Assembly: GCF_002902405.1 (NCBI RefSeq) | Contig: NZ_PPQS01000002.1 | Span: forward strand, 1 to 50,684 | Source of the DNA: Staphylococcus schweitzeri | GTDB taxonomy: Bacteria > Bacillota > Bacilli > Staphylococcales > Staphylococcaceae | DNA length: 50,684 bases | Direction of reading: 5' to 3' | In this document: positions 7,401 through 16,018 of the stretch, piece by piece | Layout: every line of letters begins with the position of its first letter | Position numbering within the stretch: the first letter of the stretch is position 1 | Notes under the pieces: model-generated | The model's database searches: none | Told to the model about the DNA's origin: nothing | The model's input: the letters and a program-made list of their open reading frames with translations, nothing else | Program-made: the position numbers and the translations under genes

Positions 7401-9076
7401 TCATTAAATTTCTCATCTGTATACTGCGACTGTAATAATTTAAAACGATCATCAATCGAGATTTTCGCATTTTCAATAGCATTGTATAAAGCTTGTAACT
7501 TTTCACGATATTCCAAGAACAAAGCTTGGGTATCAACAAGTTTACCAATAGTTGCAGTTTCTTCTGTCATACTATCCAAATTCTCTTTTATTCTGTTGAA
7601 AACTTGCACAGTGTCATTTAATTTGTCATTAACTTCTTTTTTTAGGTCAGTATCAATTAAGTACTCTGATTCAATGACTTCTGACACTTCTCTCAATAAC
7701 CTACTATGCTGAATCGTTAAATTAATAAATGTGTTTTTCAACTCGCTATATAATGCTTGTTCTCTACTAATTGCCCCAATATCTCCAGCTTTTTCAGGAG
7801 ATGCTTTTATCCATTTTCCATTCCAATATCTGCGTAATACAGCTACTTCTGGGTTGCTTGTATCAAGCCAAAGCATATCATTTACAGGGTTTTCGGGTGG
7901 TGTGTCAGATTTAATTATTTTACGTTCAAAATATTGTAATTCTCCCTCTAATGTTTCAGCTACAATTGTGTTAATGTTTGAAATATTATCGGATAATTTT
8001 TGCCTTATTACATCTAAACGTTTATTAAATTCTTCTCGTAATTCTGATTCTTTGAACTCTTTTGAATGTCCAAAAGTGTATTTGCTATCATCCGAAATCA
8101 TATTATATTCTTCGGCGATAACTTCTGCCTCAACATACAACGGAGGATTGAAGTCTCTGTTTTTAACTCTAACTGTATCGCCAATAGTTATAATTTCATG
8201 TGGATATGCATCTTCTAAATCAATTGAAGTAATTTCATATGACATAACTGCCGACTTACGTTTATTTAATTCTGTTCTTGCTAAAGAACGCAAACGATCC
8301 TCTGTCATATTTTGTGTATCTGTTTGAGGTTCATAGATTCCCCAAATATAACGAGTAGGTAAATTAAACTGTTCTTGCGCTTTGTCATCTGTTACAACTA
8401 CTTCAGTTCGCACACCTTTTTCATTTTCAGGACCTATAGCAATCAAGGCTGTTTTAATCCCTGACATATCAATCTTTCTAGTTAATCCGATTAAATCCTT
8501 GCCGTATTCAATTTCTTTACCTTTAAACAAACTATTTTTCTTTCTTAATACTACATAACGCCCTTTAACAGTATTAGCACCTAATTCAATATAAAAATCT
8601 AATACCATTTTATAAGTTGTACAAAGTTGCTTTAGCACTTCATATCTAGTTTGATAGGAAGTCCATGAAGTAGTACGTAAGCCATCGTATTCGGTTTGTT
8701 CTGAAACTTGCCAACCCGTATCGTTTAAAACCTCTTTCAACGCTTCAGTAGTTGTTTTTTTCTCAAACTTTCCAGGTGTGAACGGTTTTGCCGTTGTTAT
8801 GTCTGTTAAATATGAAGCTGTACACTCTACTTCAGTGTATCCGTCCAAAGTATCTTGCACCCAATCAATGATGAATTCACGCCATTGCTTATTTGAGTCT
8901 CTTATAATAATTCTATGTCGTTCTCTAAAATGTTCGGCACGACTGGATAAAATTAGTAAATCTAATGTTTCAGAATTATCATTAATGTTTCTTTTGTGCT
9001 CAGCTCTTATTAAAGCTGTATCGTCGTTTGAAAGGAAATCAATGATTTTGTCATCAAAATCTAAAACATGTATCAA
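4469..9076 (-). CDS. Tail-associated protein with S74 C-terminal chaperone
   Basis: This 1535-aa baseplate or tail-tip protein begins with a phage minor-structural (prophage_tail, Tal-like) domain in roughly the first 350 residues, then long coiled coils (about 350-650 and 790-1040). Between them lies a beta-rich module (about 655-790; many Trp, Tyr and Gly) resembling a carbohydrate-binding domain. Residues 1100-1410 are a repetitive beta fibre, and the end is a peptidase_S74 intramolecular chaperone. Ser1416 in SAKKYK is the likely self-cleavage residue, and GLIAEEVEELG is the family signature. The protein probably trimerises, binds wall teichoic acid or glycan, and releases its chaperone. 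It follows Dit by 15 bp. Host range is probably determined here. Confidence 0.9.
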   Translation of the reverse strand: MIHVLDFDDKIIDFLSNDDTALIRAEHKRNINDNSETLDLLILSSRAEHFRERHRIIIRDSNKQWREFIIDWVQDTLDGYTEVECTASYLTDITTAKPFTPGKFEKKTTTEALKEVLNDTGWQVSEQTEYDGLRTTSWTSYQTRYEVLKQLCTTYKMVLDFYIELGANTVKGRYVVLRKKNSLFKGKEIEYGKDLIGLTRKIDMSGIKTALIAIGPENEKGVRTEVVVTDDKAQEQFNLPTRYIWGIYEPQTDTQNMTEDRLRSLARTELNKRKSAVMSYEITSIDLEDAYPHEIITIGDTVRVKNRDFNPPLYVEAEVIAEEYNMISDDSKYTFGHSKEFKESELREEFNKRLDVIRQKLSDNISNINTIVAETLEGELQYFERKIIKSDTPPENPVNDMLWLDTSNPEVAVLRRYWNGKWIKASPEKAGDIGAISREQALYSELKNTFINLTIQHSRLLREVSEVIESEYLIDTDLKKEVNDKLNDTVQVFNRIKENLDSMTEETATIGKLVDTQALFLEYREKLQALYNAIENAKISIDDRFKLLQSQYTDEKFNEAMDKVAEIIGGHWDSSKKQLSAEIPNKQDLEKMRDALIAQQKGTLLPIDKKIESMQKEIKNYENGIEIAIKKKLQEINDNGNLYRYSSPSVFKEASYYKADLITSGDDKAIAYNKKKSINFGTLNYHKWQENEKYTFSFTIKTDTDGVTINQLNDGYYNHQCNIKLKKDEWARKSITFTPTYSLADNGITLTLDVASTGAWYTGWLGSSTEIGKVWIKDFQLEKGDVATSHKMNSSDQDDVFGNVNNKVIENSAKISAFEDKINLKADKTEVTQTLDKKLEPIKNDIKKQTSQIELLPDRLTETVSKKIYETTISGLVKRLETEEAKRETLANKINDTVSIQKYQSGIEEAKSYADDKLRDVANTPEIQESIKQANEQAQESLREYVRAQDELKLQEANAYIDNKISEEEQRAIEEARRKFEEAKSHAENKADEAQRIANQYADTQVMDARRIASTYTNSQIQKANKERDQILSQYDTKIAQNGHDINLRATKDEFNASKRTLSRVLADITVNAMKGIYLRYDENGAITSHTIDKDGVKISGDKVDITANKEFNVVANNINNKVGKNDIVNSLNLSNEGLDINVNRIGIKGGNANRYVQVQNDSIELGGIVQRTWKGKRSTDDIFTRLKDGHLRFRNNTAGGSLYMSHFGISTYIDGEGEDGGSSGTIQWWDKTYSDSGMNGITINSYGGVVALTSDYNRIIIDSYASANIESREAPIYLSPNTKNKPGLNRFAFTLSNADSAYETDGYIMFGSDENYKYGAGLRFSKRSNKGLVQVVNGDYATGGDTTIESGMGKFNLVKRRDGNSYVSIQSYDLLAVGSDNAGDRVASNSIYKRTYSAPANLHITSAGTIGRATSAKKYKISIENQYINEDEQFNHSKEILKLPIRTWFDKYESEIMAKELESGKKLSDDTFKLSRHTGLIAEEVEELGFNEFVIYDDNGEIEGIAYDRLWVHLIPIIKNQQSKIEKLEELING

Positions 9077-9091
9077 GTTATAACCTCCTTT

Positions 9092-10576
9092 CTACAAATA
9101 TCTATCTTGCCATTTCACTTTTGTATCAAATATATTTTCAGGTTGTATAATCAACTCTGAATATCCCGATGCAATGTTAAAGAAGTTGCTACCAAATGTT
9201 TTTTGTGACAGCATAGGTTCTTCGTTTATAACAACATTTTTTGTGTGCATGTCAATTTTAACTAAATCGCCTTTTTGAATTATCATTTCTTTAGCACCTT
9301 TTGGCTTCGGTAGAATCTCGGTATTAAATGAACCTAGCCCGTTCATCTCCATCCACTTATAACCATTATATTTAGCGCTATAAATCGAAATTGCACTAAT
9401 TTTACGTTGATAGAATTTACCTCCATCAATCCACACTTTTTCGTTAACATCTAAAGGCTTCAATCTATCAGGGTCTTTTATATGGTCGAACTTCCATGTT
9501 TTTATATAAAAAGTGGTTCCGATTCTTTTCAACCTTATATAAACGACAATTCTATCTTTTTTATACAACAAAGGCTTGTTTTGATAATCATAAATTTTTA
9601 ATGGGTCGCCATTTTGATTAAATAAAGTAACTACGATATGACCTATTTTTCTGTCATGGTATTTATTTTCATAACCAATAGCAGCTATTAGTTTGTTATC
9701 AGTATCATAGATATGTTGCGCTGTTCGTCCTGCTCCTTTATCTCTTTGCTCTACAATGCACTTATATGTGATTTGAAAGTCACTCACTGCTCTTGGAAGC
9801 CCTCGTTTCGTTCCAGCGCCTACCCAACCTTTTTCATTTGGGAAGTTAGTGGCTTTATAACTTTCTCCGGCATTAGATATTACAAAGTCGCCTCCGACTT
9901 TCCCACCTAGATATTTATCTGGAATATCACCAGTTTCCATCTTATTCCACCCTTTAAAATCCCTGAATTCAGTATGGAATATTTGAGGCATATAGTCTTT
10001 TGCTTCATTTGTGACTTCATCGTCTCCAACCATAAAATAATCTTCATCGTTTTTAGTAATCATAAAGTAACTACTTGGCTTGAGCGCTCGAGCTTCAACA
10101 ATAATTGGTGTGTCAGCAGTCCCACTATTAACAACAGAAACTTGGTCAGATATGGCTGTGTTTACATTACGTGATTCATGGTATTTATATGGATCAGTAA
10201 GAACAACTTTTATTGTAAATTGTACAGGTGTAGTTAATTCTTTAGGTAAGTTTATTGGACCTTCAAAATAAGCATTCCAGTACCATTTTTTCGAACCAAA
10301 TTGTAACTTAACAGATTGGCTATAATTAAAAAACTTCACTAGTTCATGTAAAATTTCATCATGATTTTTAACACCACCAGATGACAAATAATCATTACGC
10401 ACACATAAAGGCAACTCAAAACTATATCCCTCTAATTTTCTACCTTTATAAACAGAGCCTGAACGCCCTTCAACGTTTTCTGTTTTTACTACATAATTAA
10501 AAGAGGGTATTTCAAACCCTCTTTTGATATATAACCACGGTAGTGTTTTGTTGTTTACTTTAATAGTATCTATCAT
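9092..10576 (-). CDS. Distal tail protein (Dit), enlarged
   Basis: The first 150 residues (GRSGSVYKGRKLEGYSFELP, then a galectin-like region) match the Sipho_tail/Dit family, which forms the hexameric hub joining tail tube to baseplate. At 494 aa it is about twice the size of a minimal Dit. The extra region (about 190-410) is beta-rich with a Trp, Gly and Asp pattern like a laminin-G or carbohydrate-binding fold. I interpret it as an evolved Dit that contributes to host binding. The start shares one base with the tape-measure stop (TAATG), so the two are translationally coupled. Confidence 0.88.
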   Translation of the reverse strand: MIDTIKVNNKTLPWLYIKRGFEIPSFNYVVKTENVEGRSGSVYKGRKLEGYSFELPLCVRNDYLSSGGVKNHDEILHELVKFFNYSQSVKLQFGSKKWYWNAYFEGPINLPKELTTPVQFTIKVVLTDPYKYHESRNVNTAISDQVSVVNSGTADTPIIVEARALKPSSYFMITKNDEDYFMVGDDEVTNEAKDYMPQIFHTEFRDFKGWNKMETGDIPDKYLGGKVGGDFVISNAGESYKATNFPNEKGWVGAGTKRGLPRAVSDFQITYKCIVEQRDKGAGRTAQHIYDTDNKLIAAIGYENKYHDRKIGHIVVTLFNQNGDPLKIYDYQNKPLLYKKDRIVVYIRLKRIGTTFYIKTWKFDHIKDPDRLKPLDVNEKVWIDGGKFYQRKISAISIYSAKYNGYKWMEMNGLGSFNTEILPKPKGAKEMIIQKGDLVKIDMHTKNVVINEEPMLSQKTFGSNFFNIASGYSELIIQPENIFDTKVKWQDRYL

Positions 10577-13500
10577 TAAGTGACAACGCCCCCTTTCCTA
10601 AACCTTACTTTTACATTTTCTTTTCTTTCCCTTTTATCAATAGACGAGTTCACTTTTTTATCAAAATCATTTTCATTGATAATAGGTTGATAATCTTTGT
10701 TTGCAATAACATCATTAGATTGTGCAATTTGTAACAATATGCCTATTTGTTGCTGTTGTTGTTCAATCATTTTCAATAATAAGCTAGGATCATCAAACCC
10801 GTTTAAGTCTGATAATTGGCTAGGACGCTTATTTTTACTCGCTTTTTTCCCTCTTACTTCTGCTGCTGCATAATGCAACATCTTCATTGCATCATTTCTA
10901 CGAGCTGGATCTGTTGGAATAATCCATTCTGGATGACCGTCTTCACCTAAGTTATACCAACCATCAAAAACTTTTCCACCTGTAGCATATGCGTAATCAC
11001 CAGCACGTTTAAAACCACCCCAACCATATCGTCTAACAATGTACTGCATTGCTGAGATACCTTGATGTACTGGATTATTATAATTAGTGTACCCTCGTTT
11101 AGCGTTAGCTCTAAAAGTTGAGCCAATAATTTGGAATAATCCTCTAGACGGGTCTCCTCTTTGAGCATTAATGTCCCAATTATTCACTGCATTTGATTGA
11201 TAGTTACTTTCGCGCTTTGCAACTCGCATCATCTGGTCATGAATCCACTTACCTTTATAACGTCCTCCTAAAATACTTTGCGCTTGTCGGATTACTCGAC
11301 TGGCATAAGTTGCGCCACTTCCAGAAGTAGCACCGCCACCACCTATTGATAATCTTCCTTTTTTCTTAGCATTCCTTAAATCAGGTTCGGGGTCAAAATG
11401 TTGTCCGTTTCTCCTCATTTCAAAATGTAAGTGTGGTCCTGTACTAAATCCGGTATTACCAGTTAAACCAACAACATCGCCGGGCTTTACCATCGTGCCA
11501 CTAGGTGGTGATTTGCTAAAGTTTTTCAAATGCGCAAACAGCATATCGATAACTCCACTAGTAATTTTTACATAGTTGCCATAACCACCAGACATAAATG
11601 GCATTCTTGTAAGTCTACCACCCATCGGCGTTCTAACTTCTTGATATACAAATGGAAAATCGACACCTTCATGAAATGGTCTTCCAGTTGCAGCGGTATA
11701 TGCTGCGGTACGTCCATAATGATAGCTGATTTTGTCAGGATCTAATATTCCGCCGACTAAATCACCACCGGCCATAGCTTCTAAATTTTCTTTTATCCAA
11801 TCAGTAGCACTTTTCTTAATCTTAGACCATGCAGCTTTTGTTATATCGCCTGCAATCCCCATACCTTTAGTTAAAGAACTGAAATCAATTCCAAAAGCTT
11901 CAAGTATATAATTTAAAAGTTTGCCTGGATTTTCCATAAAATCTAATACGTCGCCTACTTTATCGCCAAGCCATTTGGTACCTTTACCTATTTGATCTTT
12001 TGTCCAGTTAAATGCCGATGATGCACCAGATTTAATATCTTTCCACATAGTACCTAAACTAAATCTTGGAAGCGTTCCGTTTAACATTGAATAAGTTTGT
12101 GCACCGTTGTATACTTTTGAGCCTTTAGGTAAATAAGCGGTAGTATCTGTATTAGGTGTAATTACACGTTTACCATTAGGGAATTCAATCATTTCATTTC
12201 TGAAACCATTCGGACCATTTCCACGTCCTTTATCCCCAACCGTAGCGAACGTATCCCGCGCAATCTTACCATTCTTAACCAATCTTGTAGTAGTATGTGT
12301 GTGCTCTGTTCCAGTGTGTAACTTAGGTATCTTTTCCATTCCTAATTTACCACCAACCCAGTTTAAACCTTCAATCAATTTATTAAGCCCTTTTTTAATT
12401 GCGCTTACCATTCCACCGATATGACTTTTAATTTTGCTGATAATACTTTGTAAGCCGTCACGCATATTTGTAAAAATTCCACGCACTTTACTCCATAGAC
12501 GACTTGCAATTCCAACCGTATTATCTTTAATGGAATTCCAAATATTTGCCATCCAATTTCTTAGATTACTAAAAATATCTTTTGTCGCATTCCACAAACT
12601 AGTGAATTTTGATTTGACGCCACTAAATAATGACTGCGCTTTTCCTATCGTATTCGTACGGATACTGCTCCATGTATTAGATAACCAATTTTTCATATTC
12701 GTGAAAATTGATTTAACACTATTAAATAAGAATCCAAAAATACTTTTTGTCGCATTCCAAATTGCTGATAAAGATTTACTGAATATACTTTTTATTACGT
12801 CCCAAATACCTGCTATTAATCCTTTTAGCAATCCGCCAAAGTACCTAACAACTCCAAGTATTTTGCCTACAAACCATAATTGAATTAAATTCCATATTAA
12901 TTGAACGACTCCTTTAAGAATCATAACAATTGCGTCCCAAACTCCTCGCCAATCTCCAGTAAATAAACTTGAGAAGAACTTAATTAAACCTAGTATGATA
13001 TTTAAAGCACCTTGTATTACACCTTTTATATTCTCCCAAGTACTGACAATCAAGGCTTTAACCGCCGGCCAAATAAATTGCATCACTTGCCAAATCGCGA
13101 ACATAATTGGTTTAATTACAAAATTTAAGATGAATTCAAATATAGCTTTGATAAAATTGCATATATTCTGAAGTGCTTGAACAATAGAAATTCCATTCTC
13201 GTTAAAGAAACTATTGATTTGGCTCCAAATATCTTTAGCAAAATCAACTATTGCTGATATCGCTTGTTTAAAGATGTTTTTAACAGAATCAATGAAAGGT
13301 TGAATAAATTGAATAAAATTACTAAATGTTTGTTTAACACTATCAATTGCACCATTAACAAAATTTCTGAATGTTTCAGATTTCTTATAAGCAATTGTAA
13401 ATGCAACTGCTAAACCAGCCAACACACCTAATACAATACCAATTGGACCAGTTAAAGCTGTGAAGACAGTACCTAATATAGGCACTTTAGTCGATAAAAA

Positions 13501-15102
13501 ACTAATTAATCCACCAGCCTTTGCAATACCAGCTAATAGTGGGGCTAATACAGTTACTGCATTACCAATTGTGCTTATAAATGCACCTAACCCAAAAACT
13601 ACAGGACCAATTGCAGCAGCAATACCACCGAAAATAACAATTGATCTTTTAGAACCATCACTTAAATTCGAAAACCAATCGACAGCGACTGATAGCTTTT
13701 TTATTAATTCTTCCATGACTGGAGCAAACGCACTTTCAATAGAAGCCCATACATCAGCACCTACTAATTTAAGTTTATTCATTGCTACTTTAAATCTTTC
13801 TGAACCACTTTCAGAATCTTTAAATGTTTGGTTTACAGTTCCTTGAGAATCTTCGATAGTTTTTAAAAATTCTTGATAACTAAAACGTCCACCTTTAATA
13901 GCATCAGCTAAATCTGGACCCGCTTTTGCTCCAAACGCTTCGATAGCTAAACTTGTTGCACTAGCAATATTTGGTGTCTTTTCAATTTCAGCTAATGTCT
14001 TCTTAAACTCTTCTCTTGGGTTTTTACCAGCTTTACCCCAGTTTGATATAGCTTTCTTCAAACCACTGAATGCTATTTCAGTATTAACACCTGACTTTTC
14101 CCATTGAGAGAATAAAGCAATTGATTCTTTCATCTCAAAGCCCATAGCTCTCATAGGAGCACCGTACTTAGTAATACTATCAGCTAAAGTGTCAACACTT
14201 ATACCGCTAGCTTGAGCTGCTTTGGCTACCATATCCAAAACACTTTGATATTCATTTGCTTCAATACCTGCATCGCCCATTGCACGCGTAATTAACTGAA
14301 CGGCTTGTACGCCGTCAGAACCTGTTATATGACTAAATTTTAAGAATGACTGTGTTGCATTTTCAAGTTCTTTACCGGTGAAACCTAATCTTGTATTAAC
14401 TTCCCCTAAAACACCGCCTACAGTCTCAGCATCTGCCGGAAAATTGCCATAGACATCTTTAAATGAGTTCTGCAATTTTTTTAATTCACTGCCCGTTGCG
14501 CCTGTTGCTTGAGTAACAGTATCTAAACCTTTATCAACTTCCGCAAAAGCTTTTCCTGATGCTGCTGCAATACCTAAAACAGGTGCGGTAACACCAATCA
14601 TCATACCTTTACCAATAGATTTTAAACCATCACCCATTTTTGTTAATTTAGGTCCCATACTTTCAAAAATTTTACTGGTTTTCCCCCAGCCACTTTCTGC
14701 CATTCTTTGAGCTTCAACTTGGGCTTTTTTGAACTCTTCAAACTCAGCCGATGTTTTTTGCAATTCTCTTTCTAAATAATTCAGCTCATTTGCTTGTTTG
14801 TTATATTCTTGCCGTAATTTTTGAGCTTCTGCACTGTTTTCACCCTGTTCTTGAGATACCTTGTCATATTGCTTGGCTAAATCATCAACATTTTTCTTAT
14901 AACCTATGATAGTTCCGTCAAGTTCTTTAATCCTTTGTTTGTAACTATCAGTTGATTTTTCGGTATATTTGAAGTTGTTGCCGGTTAACTTTAAGTCAGA
15001 ATTTAAAGTTTTAAAGTTTCGTTTGATTTCTGCAAATGATCTATTTAAATTTGCTGCATCCAAATCCAAACCTATAGATAAACCTTTTATTCTTTCTCCC
15101 AT
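10576..15102 (-). CDS. Tape measure protein with M23 and lytic transglycosylase domains
   Basis: The 1508-aa protein sets tail length and is expelled at infection. Residues 1-130 are coiled coil. Residues 180-480 are the TP901-type tape-measure core. Residues 480-960 alternate hydrophobic segments with Trp-rich repeats (IWNATKDIFSN and variants, about 11 and 33 residue periods). Residues 1125-1245 are an M23 metallopeptidase: His1143, Asp1147 and His1225 likely bind zinc, with FAHL and PHLHFE motifs. Residues 1280-1375 are an SLT lytic transglycosylase with catalytic Glu1298 (KRESNYQ). Two wall-cutting domains imply local digestion of thick staphylococcal peptidoglycan during DNA entry. A terminator at 15136-15161 lies upstream. 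Confidence 0.93.
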   Translation of the reverse strand: MGERIKGLSIGLDLDAANLNRSFAEIKRNFKTLNSDLKLTGNNFKYTEKSTDSYKQRIKELDGTIIGYKKNVDDLAKQYDKVSQEQGENSAEAQKLRQEYNKQANELNYLERELQKTSAEFEEFKKAQVEAQRMAESGWGKTSKIFESMGPKLTKMGDGLKSIGKGMMIGVTAPVLGIAAASGKAFAEVDKGLDTVTQATGATGSELKKLQNSFKDVYGNFPADAETVGGVLGEVNTRLGFTGKELENATQSFLKFSHITGSDGVQAVQLITRAMGDAGIEANEYQSVLDMVAKAAQASGISVDTLADSITKYGAPMRAMGFEMKESIALFSQWEKSGVNTEIAFSGLKKAISNWGKAGKNPREEFKKTLAEIEKTPNIASATSLAIEAFGAKAGPDLADAIKGGRFSYQEFLKTIEDSQGTVNQTFKDSESGSERFKVAMNKLKLVGADVWASIESAFAPVMEELIKKLSVAVDWFSNLSDGSKRSIVIFGGIAAAIGPVVFGLGAFISTIGNAVTVLAPLLAGIAKAGGLISFLSTKVPILGTVFTALTGPIGIVLGVLAGLAVAFTIAYKKSETFRNFVNGAIDSVKQTFSNFIQFIQPFIDSVKNIFKQAISAIVDFAKDIWSQINSFFNENGISIVQALQNICNFIKAIFEFILNFVIKPIMFAIWQVMQFIWPAVKALIVSTWENIKGVIQGALNIILGLIKFFSSLFTGDWRGVWDAIVMILKGVVQLIWNLIQLWFVGKILGVVRYFGGLLKGLIAGIWDVIKSIFSKSLSAIWNATKSIFGFLFNSVKSIFTNMKNWLSNTWSSIRTNTIGKAQSLFSGVKSKFTSLWNATKDIFSNLRNWMANIWNSIKDNTVGIASRLWSKVRGIFTNMRDGLQSIISKIKSHIGGMVSAIKKGLNKLIEGLNWVGGKLGMEKIPKLHTGTEHTHTTTRLVKNGKIARDTFATVGDKGRGNGPNGFRNEMIEFPNGKRVITPNTDTTAYLPKGSKVYNGAQTYSMLNGTLPRFSLGTMWKDIKSGASSAFNWTKDQIGKGTKWLGDKVGDVLDFMENPGKLLNYILEAFGIDFSSLTKGMGIAGDITKAAWSKIKKSATDWIKENLEAMAGGDLVGGILDPDKISYHYGRTAAYTAATGRPFHEGVDFPFVYQEVRTPMGGRLTRMPFMSGGYGNYVKITSGVIDMLFAHLKNFSKSPPSGTMVKPGDVVGLTGNTGFSTGPHLHFEMRRNGQHFDPEPDLRNAKKKGRLSIGGGGATSGSGATYASRVIRQAQSILGGRYKGKWIHDQMMRVAKRESNYQSNAVNNWDINAQRGDPSRGLFQIIGSTFRANAKRGYTNYNNPVHQGISAMQYIVRRYGWGGFKRAGDYAYATGGKVFDGWYNLGEDGHPEWIIPTDPARRNDAMKMLHYAAAEVRGKKASKNKRPSQLSDLNGFDDPSLLLKMIEQQQQQIGILLQIAQSNDVIANKDYQPIINENDFDKKVNSSIDKRERKENVKVRFRKGGVVT

Positions 15103-15135
15103 TTTTTACCTCCTTTCTAAAAAAGTTCAAAAAAA

Positions 15136-15161
15136 TAACCCTAACCAAACGGTTAAGGTTA
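15136..15161 (-). terminator. Intra-operon terminator before the tape measure gene
   Basis: An 11-bp perfect stem (TAACCTTAACC / GGTTAGGGTTA, one G-U) with GTTT loop runs into TTTTTTT. It overlaps the stop codon of the frameshifted tail chaperone frame (15159-15161). It should lower expression of the tape measure and downstream genes relative to the tail tube. Confidence 0.85.
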
Positions 15162-15370
15162 AAATGCATCAATTAAAGCCTCTGCTTTTTCTTCAGAAAT
15201 GTCATTGTTTTTATTTTGATATATGGAAAGTACATAATGAAATGGCATTTTTAAAACTTCGTTAGCGTCTTTACCATTTTCAATTAAGTCCATCATGAGA
15301 GTATCCATATTTTTCAACATTGCTTTATATGTTAAATCTTCAGGCTTTATTTCATGTTCTGGATAAAATT
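15159..15370 (-). CDS. gpT-like extension of the tail chaperone (-1 frame)
   Basis: This frame has no start of its own near its beginning and continues the upstream chaperone in the -1 frame: after ..RNF it reads YPEHEIKPEDLTYKAMLKNM and ends EEKAEALIDAF. It opens after a TAG in that frame just upstream of the slippery heptamer AAATTTT (plus-strand 15365-15371, read A AAT TTT in the chaperone frame). The product would be a 180-residue G-T fusion that binds the tape measure protein while the tube polymerises, as in lambda gpGT. The distance between the slip and the zero-frame stop is only a few codons. Confidence 0.8.
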
Positions 15371-15697
15371 TCTAGTTTCCTCAGTTTGCTGACCTTGAGT
15401 AATGAAAATTACTTGTTCACGAAGTGCATTCATTCCATCAGGTGCATGCATACGTTCTTTTAAGTCTTTAACTGTGAATTGGTTATCGTAAATTTTTACA
15501 ACCATATCCATCAATCTGTCAGCGATTTCTCTTGGCTTCATTGTGCTATTTTCATCCTCAATATCATCGATTAAATCCATTGCTTCGTATACGATTTCAA
15601 ATGAAATGAAGTGCGGTGTTAAGTAGGTTTGTAATTTAATTTCATTTGCCTTTGGGTCTTCTACTAATTGAATAATGTTACGTTTTAATTTTGCCAT
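15347..15697 (-). CDS. Tail assembly chaperone (gpG-like)
   Basis: The 116-aa soluble, mostly helical protein (MAKLKRNIIQLVEDPKANEI) sits between major tail protein and tape measure, where all long-tailed phages encode an assembly chaperone. Its last codons contain the slippery heptamer described for the gpT extension, so a minor fraction of ribosomes should make the longer form. The gene starts about 35 bp after the hairpin that ends the major-tail region. Assignment rests on position, size and the frameshift signal together. Confidence 0.88.
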   Translation of the reverse strand: MAKLKRNIIQLVEDPKANEIKLQTYLTPHFISFEIVYEAMDLIDDIEDENSTMKPREIADRLMDMVVKIYDNQFTVKDLKERMHAPDGMNALREQVIFITQGQQTEETRNFIQNMK

Positions 15698-15730
15698 TTT
15701 ATAATACTCTCCTTATTTTCAAATAAAATA

Positions 15731-15748
15731 GAGGGGTTGCCCCCTCTT
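15731..15748 (-). terminator. Hairpin terminator after the Ig-like extension
   Basis: AGAGGGG-GCAA-CCCCTCT followed by ATTTTATTTG on the minus strand. It starts at the stop codon of the Ig-like frame (15748-15750), not at the stop of the shorter major tail protein. This supports the Ig-like segment as part of the gene. Confidence 0.75.
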
Positions 15749-16018
15749 ATGCTTCTACATTGATTGTTATTGTATCGCTCATATTACCGACAGTTGCTTT
15801 AACCGTGGCAATACCTTGTGCTTCCGCAGTAACTTGACCATCACTATTGATTGATACAATATTCGTTTGATCTGTTGTGTATTTCAATAACTTACTTTGA
15901 TTAGATGGCTCTACTACAACATTTAAATCGTATGTGTTGCCAACTTTAAGTGTTTTAATGCTTTCTGGTATATTAACCGACTTTATCGCAGTTTCCGATG
16001 AAGCCGGTTGCGTTACAA
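15748..16018 (-). CDS. Ig-like (Big_2) C-terminal extension of the major tail protein
   Basis: A frame with no plausible start or ribosome site reads FVTQPASSETAIKSVNIPES and on through DLNVVVEPSNQSKLLKYTTD, ending VKATVGNMSDTITINVEA. The periodic pattern and the TDQTNIVSINSDGQVTAEAQ stretch are typical of bacterial group 2 Ig-like domains. It lies in the -1 frame relative to the major tail protein and is open only from 16028, while the zero-frame stop is at 16013-16015. Ribosomes would have to slip within the last codons (GGC GAA ACT TTG). Ig domains joined to major tail proteins by frameshift are known in other phages. No perfect heptamer is visible here, so a sequencing or real mutation is the alternative. 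Confidence 0.7.

Noticed and set aside
7731..8327. 198-aa open frame on the plus strand inside the large tail gene
   Set aside because: It is a shadow of a well-supported gene on the other strand, has no ribosome site and shows the Ser/Phe/Ile-rich composition of antisense translation.
12434..12883. 149-aa plus-strand frame inside the tape measure gene
   Set aside because: It arises from the repetitive Trp-rich repeats of the tape measure read backward. No start context or family resemblance.
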